This document shows positions 1-11,268 of a stretch of DNA of 64,000 bases, piece by piece. Source of the stretch: Isoetes taiwanensis (taxonomy: Eukaryota; Streptophyta; Lycopodiopsida; Isoetales; Isoetaceae). The stretch lies in contig JAJEKV010000095.1 of assembly GCA_021234155.1 (NCBI GenBank), positions 124,001 through 188,000 of the forward strand, given 5' to 3'. The translations under genes and the position numbers were made by a program. The notes under the pieces are model-generated. The model worked only from the letters and a program-made list of their open reading frames with translations. It was not told the DNA's origin and did not search any database. Numbering within the stretch: position 1 is the first letter of the stretch; every line of letters begins with the position of its first letter.

Positions 1-247
1 GGCAAGTTCAAGAATGAATAGCCAATGGAACTAAAAGAAGCAAAGTGATGCTAAATTTTGAGATATCATGACCAGGGATCTTCTGAACTTCAATATGTAG
101 CATAATAACAGGGGGTTTTCTTTGTGTTTTTGTACGCTTTTCACTAAGGTTTTCCTATGATTTCGTGATGTATTCAAATGGATGTACTAATGCGTACATC
201 TAGAGTGCACCATTTCTGAGCCATTGATTTTAGCCCTTTTTTTTTCC

Positions 248-417
248 AATGGTCAACAACCAATGGCTCACAACAAAAGCCCTTTTTTTTGCGTGTGGTG
301 CATAATGGTCAACAACCAATGGCTCACAACAAAAGCTCTTTTTTTGTGTGTGTGGTGCATAATGGTCAACAACCAATGGCTCACAACAAAAGTCCTCTTT
401 TTGTGTGTGTGGTGCAT
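248..417. repeat. Tandem repeat, three 56-57 bp units
   Basis: Three head-to-tail units begin at 248, 304 and 361. Each starts aatggtcaacaaccaatggc, passes through a T-rich stretch of variable length and ends gtgtggtgcat. The small open frames crossing it are repeat translations, not genes. A fourth unit starts at 418 and loses the pattern within ten bases. Confidence 0.9.
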
Positions 418-498
418 AATGGGCACATGAAGGGCGCATGTAGTGCAGTTTCCCCGCCGGCAACACATTTCTTATCATAACTTTTGATCCAGAGCTCT

Positions 499-820
499 GG
501 GTAAAAGCATGTTAGGGTGTACCACTTTTGGAACCTGCAAAAGTACATACACTAGGTACTTCTGAACTGGGTACTTTCTCATTTTTCTTTTCATTAAAAC
601 TAATACAAAAATCCAAAATAAAAGTCAAGGACATGGTAATATTCAAAGTTAAGATAAAGATAATGCTATCGGAGATCAATATATATATAAAAAGTTCTAA
701 AACATACCTTATATTGAGATATTATACAGGTACCCAGTACCCAGTCCTGGCTACCTTTTTAGGTACCTTTTTAGTCACTAAATAATACTTTTTAAGGGAC
801 ACCCTAACATGCTTTTACCC
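499..820. mobile_element. MITE-like element with perfect 22-bp terminal inverted repeats
   Basis: Bases 499-520 begin gggtaaaagcatg and are the exact reverse complement of 799-820. The sequence CTCT lies directly outside both ends (495-498 and 821-824) and may be a 4-bp target duplication. The 322-bp interior is AT-rich and has no coding capacity; GGTAC motifs recur near both arms. Size and structure fit a non-autonomous DNA transposon. The superfamily is not assigned, because the terminus lacks the usual hAT, CACTA or Harbinger signature. Confidence 0.75.
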
Positions 821-1078
821 CTCTGTTTGAGATGATTTTTATTGCGTTGGAAAGCTCTCTCCGAGATCTTTTTGATAGTGTATGATATGGATATGTTTGG
901 TTAAGTTATCTATGCTAAAAGCGACAATTTTTCCTAGGGGTTTGGTAGGCTTTTACATCCTACCGGTGATTAATCTGAGGATTGTGCTATTGGATATTGT
1001 TTTATGGCTCATTCCGAATGAAGCCTGCAAAAAATTACCATGCATTTTTAGATTTTGAGGCTTCTAGATCCTTGTGCT

Positions 1079-1774
1079 CAGGGATAGGTTCAATACTGTA
1101 TACGTTTTATACGCAATACGTATTTTTCGTTTGATACGGCACAAATTTGACGTTTAATACGTCAAAAATACGGCTAAAAAAATTTCCGGCGCCGAAAACT
1201 TTAAAGAAAGTTTAAACAACTGCTTTAAACGCGAAGTCTTGTTCGCGTAGTTTAAACAAGATTTTGCTTACGCCAACCGTAAATAGTTTCGCTGAAGTTT
1301 AAATGAACGCTTTCGCCACGCCAAAACATCTTCGCTGGGTAGTTTAAACAAATAACTTCGTAGTTTAACGCCAAATATATAAATATATATAGAAAACCGC
1401 CGCAGTTTAAAACTGCTTTCGGGCATTGAACCGCCCTCAAGCGTAGTTTTAAACGTTAAAGAATGCTTACGAACAAAAAAAAAGTTTCCAGAAGTTTAAC
1501 CTTTTATACTACACGCCGAAAAGAGTTTCGGAATAACATTAAGGTTTTCGGGCTACGCCGAAGCCGGGCGAGGGGATTCACGTAGTTTTAAAATTTAAAC
1601 TTCGCTTACGCTAAAGAAAGTTCGCGTAGTTTTAAAGCGAAGGTTTAAACTACGCGAAACTTTTTTCCCACGGGCGATATTAAATACAAAAATACGTATT
1701 TTTCAAAAAATGCGTATTTTTGCACTTTTATACCGTCTGAAAAATAGTTTCATACGTCTGGAACCTATCCACAG
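1079..1774. mobile_element. Non-autonomous hAT-like transposon, CpG-rich with TTTAAA motifs
   Basis: The octamer CTTGTGCT occurs at 1071-1078 and again at 1775-1782. The enclosed 696 bp begin CAGGGATAGGTTC and end GAACCTATCCACAG, so the ends are short imperfect inverted repeats with an exact 8-bp target duplication. An 8-bp duplication and a CAGGG-type terminus are hallmarks of hAT transposons. Subterminal zones share ATACGTATTTTT in opposite orientation. The interior has no transposase. It is filled with TTTAAAC/GTTTAAA motifs, the palindrome GTTTAAAC four times exactly, plus CGCGTAG/CTACGCG. Its CpG content contrasts sharply with the AT-rich flanks. Confidence 0.85.
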
Positions 1775-1782
1775 CTTGTGCT

Positions 1783-2769
1783 AACAAGCGGAAAGTTTCC
1801 CACTTTGGTTTCTCACCACAAGAATCCATGGAGGCCAAAGGTTCTTTGTTAACTTCCGGTTGCAAAATGTTTGTGTATGGGTGTTGCAAACTTTATGACT
1901 TTCAGAATAATGGGATCAATCTGCTCTATCTTTATGGTAACTTTTACTTATGTTCTATTTGTTTTATTGTGATGAAATTCAAAAGCTACAGGTGATGAAA
2001 GCCTCAAATGAATTCTAGTTTTTTTTCGGTTTGAATTCTAAAATTTTTTTGTCTCGGGGGGGGGTTGTGGCGCGTCCTTAAGGCCCGAAGGCCAAAAATT
2101 TTTTGCAACACAAACCATTAACATCCAACATATAAAAATTAAACCCCCCAACACATAACAACCAACACATAACAACCATTGACATTAACAACCAACACAT
2201 AACTACCATTGACATTAATTAACACAACCATTGGGTCCAACACATTTAAATTAAAATCCCCCTTAAACCCCCTTTGGTTTGGGTGCATATTCACACGGGG
2301 GGTGACTCCGGGCAACGAGAGCTGTTGGATAGGCATATTCACCCCTTATTCCTTAATCTACACCGTACGTAAAGTTCCTCGTTTGTGGGGTATGCAAGTA
2401 CAAAATTTGCTATACTGTTACATAGTGACTTCCAAACAATGCTTAAGGAAAGGAAGGTTTAGCATGAGTGGTTAACTCTTTCTGTTGATTCAAAGTTTAC
2501 CATCATAATTATTATCTTTTAATCCATATAGTGTTTATAATACCAAAAGATTAATTACTAGGTAAGTAATCCCCAGAGGTTTTCAAATGGAGGTTACACT
2601 GAATAAACCATAACTAAAGCCAGCCAAAAGGTTAAGCTTTTCAACCAGATAATTTAACCAAACTTTATTCAATTATATACCATGCAGAGATCTACAAGAG
2701 AGCTTTCCAATGCAACAAATTTCACTCAAAACAGGCTTTTGGATGAATTGTTATGATTTAAAAAAAAAA
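1783..2769. other. Non-coding stretch between two transposons
   Basis: AT-rich DNA with no coding-like frame. It holds a G-run near 2055, the two-unit repeat at 2157-2216, and the phrase gcatattcac twice (about 2285 and 2332). Confidence 0.5.
2157..2216. repeat. Tandem duplication of a 30-bp unit
   Basis: Units 2157-2186 and 2187-2216 differ at one base. Partial, shuffled versions of the same words (aacacataac, aaccattgac) extend from 2110 to 2235. Confidence 0.85.
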
Positions 2770-3059
2770 GCGACGCGTTTTTTGACGTTTTCCCGACGTT
2801 TTTCGGGACGCGGGCTCGACGTTTTTCCGCGAAAATCTTGGACGTTACATCCGGACGCAAAAAATCTGACGGATTTTCTGACGATTTTTCTGATGCTACA
2901 TGTGACGTTTAATTTCTGACGATTTTACTGACGTTTTCGTCTGACGATATATCGTCAGGAATTTAATCGTCAGGATAATCGTCAGGATATTCGTCAGGAC
3001 ATAATCATTCAATTTGTCTGACGATTTTTCTGACGCCAAACCCTCATCCTCTTGTAGTG
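2770..3059 (-). mobile_element. CACTA (En/Spm-like) terminal fragment with subterminal repeats
   Basis: Read on the minus strand, the segment starts at 3059 with CACTACAAGAGGATGAGG, the canonical CACTA terminus. It is followed by a dense array of CGTCAG/CTGACG motifs in both orientations, including the perfect palindrome CTGACGATATATCGTCAG at 2940-2957. CACTA elements carry such subterminal arrays as transposase-binding sites. No matching opposite terminus is visible; the array fades into an A-run near 2761. I read it as one end of a truncated element. Confidence 0.7.
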
Positions 3060-4857
3060 GTAATGGAAAAAAAAAATTTGCAAATATGGCGGCTCTGTAT
3101 TGAGAGGCCGCGTTGAAGACGACCAAGAACCCTAACTATTAGGGCTACGTTATTTAGACATGTGATATAATCACCTGTGATCAACCATGAAGATAAAATA
3201 AAGCAAAACAATTAAGAAACATTTTCCATCCTTGGCCAAAAATAGTAGACAATTTACGAGAAGCATAGAGGTAGTAAAACATTTTCCATACCTTCTCAAA
3301 GGAATGGTAGACGTGTAATTGTTCTTCCATATTTGGAATGCTTGGAAGCAACCTCCGTTGGTGCAGTTCCCCACAAACATAGAAATGCATGCAAATGATA
3401 TGGTCAATGCGCAATAAGTGGCAAAATGCATGTAGCATCTTTTATGTTATAGATACATAGAACGTTAGTTATACAAAAAGTGCCCTTAAGATGACAAATC
3501 CATAATAAATATGGACCATGTATATTTTAAGTCACTTGAATTCTTACAAGCAACAATCAACACGTGTAGCAATCTGTTGTGTAGTGGAGCATATGCATGC
3601 GAGATAAACTTAAGATAAACTTGAGTTTACCTAATATATAGCATCAGTATATTCGAAAATAAAAAAAATCCTTCCTCCAACCGTAATATGGGGCTGACCA
3701 TTTAGAATTAGAAGCTGTAAGCTAAGGGAGGGCAGACCCCTACCATTACAGCAGAGGTCAGACCCTACCCTATTTTTACAGGCCCAACTTGAAGATAAAG
3801 ACGCATATGTATGCACGTACCTTTTAGTTGTAACTGTTGATCTGTTGTTTGAGGACTTGCTCCTCGAAACCCATTGCTTTAAGTGTACTGAATACCTTTC
3901 TTCAATAAAAATGCTCCAAGTGTAATGTATAAACCATCAAAGCTAATGCAATGATTGGCTCTGGTCTAAAAGCCTATGGCATTTTTGTTTGTAAGCCAAA
4001 TGGCATATATGGTTTAAAGCCGAGTGGCAGATATGTTTGTGAATCATCAATGTCACTAAATTTTTCAACAATAGAATACTCACCAAGCTATGAGCACCCC
4101 TTTCATGTATATCTTCATGTACATCAAGATTTTTGATGCAGCTCAATATGGTTTCTACCCCAATATGCTTTTTAACGATTCCATGTCGGATGGATGGCCT
4201 CACAATTCGTCTCTTCTATACATGTGTGCTCATCCTGGAATACAACAAACAGTAGTGAGCAACCTACATTCATATGTTATGACTTATATTGAACAGGAAG
4301 AGACTAAAGGACACAAGCAACCCTGGTTATACCAAGGAATTGAAGTGTCTAAAAAAAACCCAGCCTGAACTAGCATTCGCTAGACCAGACATCTGCCTCG
4401 GTCAATCCCTCGGCAGTATTATCAATCCAAACTACAACCCAAGTTATAGTCTGGTACTCGTGATCCTTTAGTCTCAAACCCCAGTTTTTTCATGGTCAAT
4501 TGCAAACACCGACATCCTCAGACCTTATTTATCTTTGTACAAGTTTTACATAAAAGAAACAATAGTCACAATAGTCTTAAAGCCTATTTTATTTAGAACA
4601 ATTGCAAACCTATGCCAACTTGTACGACCTTTTCACAACCGAAACATGTCTTACCAGCTCTATGGCCTAGATCTTTAGAGTCAAGTATGTTTTGTGATCC
4701 TTACTTTCTTTCAATGATTCCATTCAAAATTGTAAAGCCATAAATGTGGTCCTTCAAAATGCCTATCACATTTTTCTTAAAAAAGGCATATACACCTATC
4801 AGACTAGGCAAGGAAAAAACGACTGTCAAATCCTGCCTTAGTTGAAAGACCAGCCGT
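3060..4857. other. Non-coding stretch, no recognisable gene
   Basis: AT-rich sequence with only short accidental frames on both strands. I see no domain, transposon terminus or RNA signature. Confidence 0.5.
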
Positions 4858-6075
4858 TTAGGCAGATCCTATCATAAGCATACAAAATATTGTAATCATG
4901 CTGTGAATATGTTTAACATCCAGAAATCATGCTGAATTTTATAGCATTTGCTCCATATGCCTATTACTACATCTAATTAACCAGGAAGCTTAGATCCATA
5001 GCTTTATGGTAAGCCTACATGCATAGGCAAGCCATTAAACTTGCCACTGTTTTGCTTTATCATTTGGAACAGAAAATATTCCTACCTTCCTGTAATTACA
5101 AGGTCAGTATATTCCAAATAGTTTAGCCATAGATTTTAAGAAGCAAATCCTATCATAAGCATAAACAATATTATAATCCATTCATCCTTATGGACAGATC
5201 TATTAAATTCCTGTCAAACCTTAGTGGTGCGCTCCCTGATCTCTTATTTATCCTTGATGGCTCCAGCATGGCTAGAATCTTGCATTTGCTGATGACTCCC
5301 AGAAGCTCCATATTTATTACTTGTGCAGCAATCCACTATAGTATCCTTAAAATCCGAAATCTTCTCAGCTTGCTCAGGATCTCTACTTAAACTTGCAATG
5401 TTGGGACCATCTTCTGCATTATTTCGGCATTGCATGCCTTGACCCCCTTGTTAATCACAGAGGTACGAAACTGAAAAATCTTCTTTACATTCCCTCCATC
5501 CTTGCTCTTTTCTTCTGCTAATCTCTTGCGTGTGGCAAGGTTAATATCCCCCTTCTTCCTTCCCATTTTCGGAGCAGGGTTTCAGTCCCTGCCCGGAGAA
5601 ATTTACAACATCTAATGCATCCAACATAAACATTTCTTGTTATATAAGACATCCAGCCTAAGACATGTCCTTAACAGCGAGTGTTCTTCCTAACTGCACA
5701 TACCTTTTCCTTTCTCATGGGATCATCGTAAGCCAATGCCGGATTTCGTCATTTCTAGTTGTCTCACGATGCCATGCTGTATTTCCTTGCTGTTTTTTGC
5801 CCTAAAAAAACCTTAGTCATTTAGTCAATAATAGATAATTTCAATTTAGATGTTACATAGGACATTATTCCATTTCTTTGTGTAGAGTTGCTCATATTGC
5901 CATAGATACATCCATTGCATTTACTGCCCAAGGTATCCCTATGGCAGGAGATATTCTTGTGTCAAAATGATCCATATAGTATATCATATCATATTATTCC
6001 TGTTATTGTTTCTACCTTCTATACTCTTCATAGCTTCTTATATAATGGTGCTCCTTTTATGCTCCACAATCTGTA
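4858..6075 (-). repeat. Downstream terminal direct repeat (pseudo-LTR-like), uninterrupted
   Basis: This 1.2-kb block matches 10952-11268 joined to 13430-14341 almost base for base. Its left limit is at aggcagatcctatc (4858-4871) and its right limit at gctccttttatgctcca (6075). Here the two halves are contiguous through acaatattataatcc near 5167-5181. In the upstream copy they are separated by 2.16 kb. Confidence 0.88.
5244..5566 (-). pseudogene. Frameshifted copy of the small ORF in the terminal repeat
   Basis: It starts MGRKKGDINLAT at 5566 and parallels the intact 121-codon frame at 13474-13839. It shifts frame near 5415-5425, where bases present in the other copy are missing, and stops early at the 3' end. 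The product is lysine-rich and of unknown function. The damage shows that the downstream terminal copy cannot encode the complete small protein. Confidence 0.6.
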
Positions 6076-6303
6076 TAATAAAAAACCCTGCCTCCTACCG
6101 TAGGTCAGGGGGGCCGCTTATTCTTTATTTCTCTCATTTTGAGAGCATTCATGGTGACAACAAGGAGAGTAGAGCCTTGTTCCCACCAAGGCCCTACCCT
6201 ACCTATATTTTATTAGTCATTTACTCCATAATACTTTTTAGTATCCCAATCATATCTGTTACTGAGTAGAGAATGCCAAGGAACTCTTCTTTTTCTAGAA
6301 TAT

Positions 6304-8033
6304 TCAGAACCATTTCTGATATTTTGCTTTATGAAAGCCGTTTTTGTTGAAAGCCTCAATGAGCACATATATATCTTTGGCAGCATCCCATGCTTCAGAG
6401 TGGGCATAAACATACGGTATAATTTGGGATATAATAACCCTGGATGCCTGCCCAAATGGCCTGCAGCTATCAGCCCTGATAAACCTGTTAACTTCAAAGG
6501 GTAGCTTGGTTCTTTTGTCATATCTTGTGACTTTAAAAGTCCCTTTGTTGCAATCCTTGACCTGTATAGTAATATTTAGGAAGTTGCACTTCATGCCTAT
6601 TGCATCTTCACTATTAATTCTATAAGAATATTCAGTTTCATCTTTTATTCCTAGATACTTCATATTGTAGATTGTATGCTCAGCATCTTCAGTTACAAAT
6701 TCCATAATTCTTCCACCATTAATGATGTTTAGGTCGTCAATATACCTTGCAGCATGCTGGAATCTGTACACATCAGACATTCTCCCATAATAGGCTAATT
6801 TTAAAATAAATCTAAGTTTGAACCATGCAAGATATAAGTTGCACCAGGCTGGGCTGCAAGCAAAACCCATGGGAATCCCTTTAACCTGTTTCCAAATGTC
6901 ATTTCATGTTTGCAGATAACAGTTGTACAGTAACCAAGTATTCATAACCTTGAATTTTTCTTTGGTAATCAATCTCCAGCTAACATACTCTTTACTTTTC
7001 TAAGACTTGGCCCACTTGACCACTATATTATCATTTTTGCATTTAATTAACATATCAAAGTATGTTTTTTCTTCTCTCATATACTGCCAGATCATGTCAT
7101 AAATATCATTGCATATCTCATTGATTCCCTCATCTCCAAATAAGGGGATGTTCTCATAACATTTCATTATGTCTGCTGAAAAGACATTATGCACTTTATT
7201 TGGGAGGTTCAGTATCAAATCATAAGATGAGTTGACCATCCAACATGCATTAATTCTTTTGGTACTCCATATTCTGTATTTTGTTGTCATCTTAAAGCAG
7301 ATGTTAGGCCATATTTCAATACAATTGTTCAGAATGCTAGTAACAATGGCTGCAACAATGTATCATGTGCATTAGTTAGCCATCTGTATTCCCCTTTATG
7401 TGCTTTGAACGTTGCCATAAGATATGGTAACTTCCTATTCTGGAAGCATAAGTTTACCACTAGCATTAGCATTATCTTATCTTATTCTTGATAGCCTTTT
7501 AATATTTGGTTATTGTGTTTGGTGATGGGGCCTAGTCCCCAGGTTTTAGATGGGCTATTGCCCTTGCATGTGTCGTCCCATAACCCGTTGGGTTCCCGTG
7601 GACGTTAAAATTTCTTATCTTATCTTATCTTATTCTGGCCCTGTAAATCATCAATAAACTTCCTAATATCTTCCCTGCATTTGTCTTTTATATTCTCAGG
7701 CTTTAGTAGACATTTTTCAAAATCATCACTTTGGAGTCTGCTTTCAGCCATTTCAGCAATGTGTTTTGGGCATATAAATATTGCATTATTTGCTGCTTTG
7801 TCAAGTCCTGCAACATACAAATTTCTATTCAGCCAAATTATATTTTTCTTGACTTCTTGGTCTAACCACAGAAATCTCTTGGTCTGCACTGAATTTTTTA
7901 ATTCCACTATCTCAGAATGAGCCATTTGTTGGAGCATTATGCTAATATTCTGAATATCATCAAAAGTAAGGTCCAGAAGTTTGAACTTGTGCACATTAAA
8001 GAACTGCTGACATAATGTACCAAATTCTTCCAT
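6304..8033 (-). pseudogene. Reverse transcriptase of the retroelement, broken
   Basis: Coding signal runs 8033 to 6304 on the minus strand in at least three pieces. The first (8033-7620) has AGLDKAANNAIFICPKH, comparable to the DKG region N-terminal to Penelope-like RTs. After the 7489-7621 insert comes LPYLMATFKAHKGEYRW, an RT finger motif. The piece 7290-7000 has VFSADIMKCYENIP, the domain A aspartate. The last piece (6870-6304) has GFACSPAWCNLYLAW (block B/4) and RYIDDLNII (catalytic YxDD). It continues with a thumb-like region including YDKRTKLPF and ISQIIPYVYAHS and ends at KAKYQKWF. No GIY-YIG or other endonuclease follows. Catalytic residues persist, but frame breaks at about 7000 and 7290 plus the insert make it non-functional. 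Confidence 0.75.
7489..7621 (+). mobile_element. SINE-like insert with TTATC tail and 15-bp target duplication
   Basis: The 15-mer atcttatcttattct occurs at 7474-7488 and again at 7622-7636. Removing the 133 bp between them plus one copy reconnects the two halves of the reverse transcriptase. The insert ends in TTATC units rather than poly(A). It has a GC-richer core, including ggggcctagtcccc and the words taacccgttggg, typical of short non-LTR elements. No clear pol III A or B box was identified, so its origin could be the 3' end of a larger LINE. Confidence 0.7.
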
Positions 8034-8039
8034 AAATGC

Positions 8040-8969
8040 TTGTATGCTAAGGCTATAATCAGGGATATGATTTAGTCCATAAGAAAATGCCCTTCTCAGT
8101 TTAAAATTATGAATAATCTCCAGGTTGGTAGTTCTAATGTGCCTTATAGATTTGTCAATGAAAGGTTTGTATACTACATCTCTGATTTGATTGATGTATT
8201 TTCATGCAAAAATCGTTATATCAACTAATTCTGTACCCCTTTCCTGCAACACCTCATAAAGGATTGTATGAAACATTCTTTTAATGCTTAGTGCAACTCA
8301 TAAAGGATTGTATGAAACATCCTTTTAATGCTTATATCCGTTGACATCTTTAACTATCATTCTGAGCTTCAAGTTTTCAGCCTACAAAAACACTTTAAAT
8401 CAGGATTCATGGTATAGCACATAAACAGCACAATTATAAAAAGTAAATTGTTTGATTGAGGGCCAAATGGTATCAGACAAAATGTAAATCAGTTTTTTAA
8501 GTAGCTTCCATAGCTCATAGGGTAAACTGATAAAACATCCCTTGGCTGGGTATAGCAGAAAATCAAAAAACTTCTCTACTGAGAATCTGGAACACAATCC
8601 AGTTTTGAGAGAGTGTCATCTTCTAGTGAAATGATTTCATTTCCTCTTTTAGTGATTGAATATTCTTCACTGTCCTTTGCATTGTTATCTCTTGTAGCTC
8701 CCGGCCCTTTCATTTTTGGGTCTTGGTAATCCTGGGCGGCATCCTAGGGGTTATCATTTTTCTTTGTTCATTTGAGTTGGGATTTCTAGAGTACTTTTTG
8801 TCCCAAAACTCAGTTCGATTTGCAGAAATTTTTGCCTTTTAGAAAGCTGACTGGTCTGATCATCTTTTCAGCTATGTCTGCCATCTTGTTGTTACCAAAG
8901 AGAACTTTCAGATTCTTTTCTGGATAATTGGCAAAAGATATAGTCATGGTGATCAAATTCTTCCTGACT
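8040..8969 (-). pseudogene. Degenerate middle part of the retroelement ORF
   Basis: Minus-strand frames 9007-8810 (MGDAVLAYISYLEVRKN...) and 8597-8400 continue the 391-codon frame after a shift near 9000. Stops and shifts separate them from the reverse transcriptase. A short direct duplication containing cataaaggattgtatgaaac occurs twice at about 8253-8335. No domain is recognised in the predicted peptide. Confidence 0.45.
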
Positions 8970-10145
8970 TCAAGGTACGATATGTATGCTAAAACAGCAT
9001 CTCCCATGGATTTCTTTGTTCAGCAGTTTAGAGATAACCATTTTTGACATGGGGGAGGACCCGGGATAGAGTATTTCCATGTGATTGATCAGAAACCATA
9101 TGCCCTGATCGAACCATATAATCCCACATTTGCATTCTTCATGCTTATTCTTCTTGTATGAGAACTTAGTCTTCTCACATAAACATTTAAAGTAAGGACA
9201 ATGTGTTCTCCACATTCTTTTAAGGAAAAAGTCATCCCTGGTAATATTTGGGAAGGCCATATGGCCTTTCTGACTGATTTCTATTGGAGCATCCACTATG
9301 CATTTTTGCTCAAAGAAATCCATTTTAAATCGCAGATTTACCTCAAGAGTCTCGAAAGTTTTTTCCAATTTTAATGCAGCATACTTGGTAGTCTTTATCT
9401 CATCTTGTGATATTCCTGCAAGAGCAATCCACGTGTCAACATCTATGGGTGCTAAGGCGCCAAAATTTTGGCTCTTCCATATGGCGTGGTCATATAGGAC
9501 AGCATAGCATTCCACTGTTTGTTCAATTATTACTGGAAAGCATGTGGAATTAGAAAGAGTCAGCTCTGGTACTTTATTCTCCTTCTTATAATTTTCAGAT
9601 GAATCCTTTTGAGAGATCAGATCCTTGTTACTATACCCAATACTCAGCATGTCTTCATCAGTAAGATCCATGTCGAAAACTAAACAATCAGTCATGTCTT
9701 TTTTCACTTTGCTAGGTTTCTGTTTGCTGGAAGTATCTTCTTTACCAAATGTAAGAGGCATGATGTTATTAGCTTTCTCCAATGCCATGATGCCAATCAT
9801 AAATTTGTTTGCTGCTTCATCCTCAAAACATGTCCTCTGATACAAAATACTGCTCATATTGCTATAGGTATCAGTCAAAATATCCTTACATTTTGAGAAT
9901 TCGAAGTTCACCTTCTTCATCAACTGGAATTTTGCAAACCATCCGCTGAATCCCAAGTATGATACTGGTGACAAACTTTTGTCAAGAAGGTTGAAAGTAA
10001 TATAAGAATGCACATCCTCGTTCCTGATACGTCCTATAATGGTTTGTACCGCCATATTTGGACTGTTGATGTTGCATTTGTCATACTCGAGCATAACAAG
10101 CTCCTTAATCCAGTGATTGTAAACATCTTGATCTTCTGATTGCAT
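8970..10145 (-). CDS. N-terminal ORF of the retroelement, unknown domain with Cys/His cluster
   Basis: A 391-codon open frame starts MQSEDQDVYNHW at 10145. It is the longest coding stretch of the element and lies upstream of, and in the same direction as, the reverse transcriptase. I recognise no family. About residues 325-350 show CPYFKCLCEKTKF followed by HEECKCG, a possible zinc-binding cluster; C-x-C clusters are known in some Penelope-like proteins. The mid-section is acidic and lysine-rich. The frame ends by a shift near 9000, so the original protein was longer. A splice-acceptor-like tttag lies just upstream of the ATG, so an earlier exon in the terminal repeat (13839-13474) could have been joined to it; this is inference. 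Confidence 0.6.
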   Translation of the reverse strand: MQSEDQDVYNHWIKELVMLEYDKCNINSPNMAVQTIIGRIRNEDVHSYITFNLLDKSLSPVSYLGFSGWFAKFQLMKKVNFEFSKCKDILTDTYSNMSSILYQRTCFEDEAANKFMIGIMALEKANNIMPLTFGKEDTSSKQKPSKVKKDMTDCLVFDMDLTDEDMLSIGYSNKDLISQKDSSENYKKENKVPELTLSNSTCFPVIIEQTVECYAVLYDHAIWKSQNFGALAPIDVDTWIALAGISQDEIKTTKYAALKLEKTFETLEVNLRFKMDFFEQKCIVDAPIEISQKGHMAFPNITRDDFFLKRMWRTHCPYFKCLCEKTKFSYKKNKHEECKCGIIWFDQGIWFLINHMEILYPGSSPMSKMVISKLLNKEIHGRCCFSIHIVP

Positions 10146-10719
10146 ATTGTCCTAAATCAACACAAAATAAATTCTTAGTATATAACTTAATGAAATCAAA
10201 TCTGCAGTACCTGAGAAATCTGCCTATCCTGATCATGGTTGTTAGTATAACTAACAAACTGGAATATGATAAAAAAACCTTAAATCCGCATCAGCAGACT
10301 TTTGTCCAGTAAAGACCTTTGAAAGGTAAGAACTAGGACCATTTAGCAGCCCTGATCATAATCAGGTACTGTTATAACCAGGCCATGATCAGATAGGTAA
10401 AACAATTACTTGACATAACTTTATGCCATAAATTTACTGCCCAAAACTTATGCCATTATTTAAGAATAGGACATACAATGATAGTTCTAAACATATTTAG
10501 GCAATGCACAACCATTTGCCCACTGTATTAAGAAAGCCTATTACCTGCACCCACAATTAGAATGGTTGAACAAGAATGGGATAGCAGGCGTCATAGGTTT
10601 TCTTAAGGTATCCCCTCTCACTTTGCTAGCATTCAATTGAAAACAGAAAGCAAAGTAACTTAAAGATCCCTAGATTTAGTAGCCTACATAATCTATAACT
10701 ATTCTTAGGCTACATCATC
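10146..10719 (-). other. Untranslated or intron-like part of the retroelement
   Basis: AT-rich leader between the terminal repeat block and the 391-codon ORF, without coding signal. On the minus strand it ends in a plausible 3' splice site directly before the ATG at 10145. Confidence 0.4.
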
Positions 10720-10951
10720 CAATGATTATCCAGGAATCATGCTGATCTTTATAATATTTGCTGCAGTGCCACATGCCTATTATTCTATCAAATAAAGCTA
10801 GAAGCCCAGATCCATAACATTATGATAAGCCTACATGCATAGGCAGGTCATAAGACTTGCCACTGTTTTGTTTTGTCATTTGGAATAGAAAATATCCTTA
10901 CCATCTGCAATTACAAGATTAGTATACTCCATATGGTTTGGCCTTAGATTT
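10720..10951. repeat. Diverged tandem copy of part of the terminal repeat
   Basis: This block parallels 10984-11240 and 4890-5140. All share phrases such as aagcctacatgcataggcag/a, cttgccactg.tttg and the attttaaga.gca boundary. It diverges by many substitutions, so it is an older duplication within the upstream terminal region. Confidence 0.7.
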
Positions 10952-11268
10952 TAAGAGGCAGATCCTATCATAAGCATACAAAATATTGTAATCATGCTGT
11001 GAATATGTTTAACATCCAGAAATCATGCTGAATTTTATAACATTTGCTCCATATGCCTATTACTACATCTAATTAAGCAGGAAGCTTAGATCCATAGTTT
11101 ATGGTAAGCCTACATGCATAGGCAAGCCATTAAACTTGCCACTGCTTTGCTTTATCATTTGGAACAGAAAATATTCCTACCTTCCTGTAATTACAAGGTC
11201 AGTATATTCCAAATAGTTTAGCCATAGATTTTAAGAAGCAAAACTTATCATAAGCATAAACAATATCA
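10952..11268 (-). repeat. Upstream terminal repeat, distal half
   Basis: Nearly identical to 4858-5173 in the downstream copy. It stops at acaatat (11262-11268), where the 2.16-kb interruption starts. Confidence 0.85.

Noticed and set aside
5190-5390. Plus-strand ORF beginning MDRSIKFLSNLSG, repeated at 13369-13794
   Set aside because: It lies antisense to the small ORF in the retroelement terminal repeat; its conservation is explained by the repeat.
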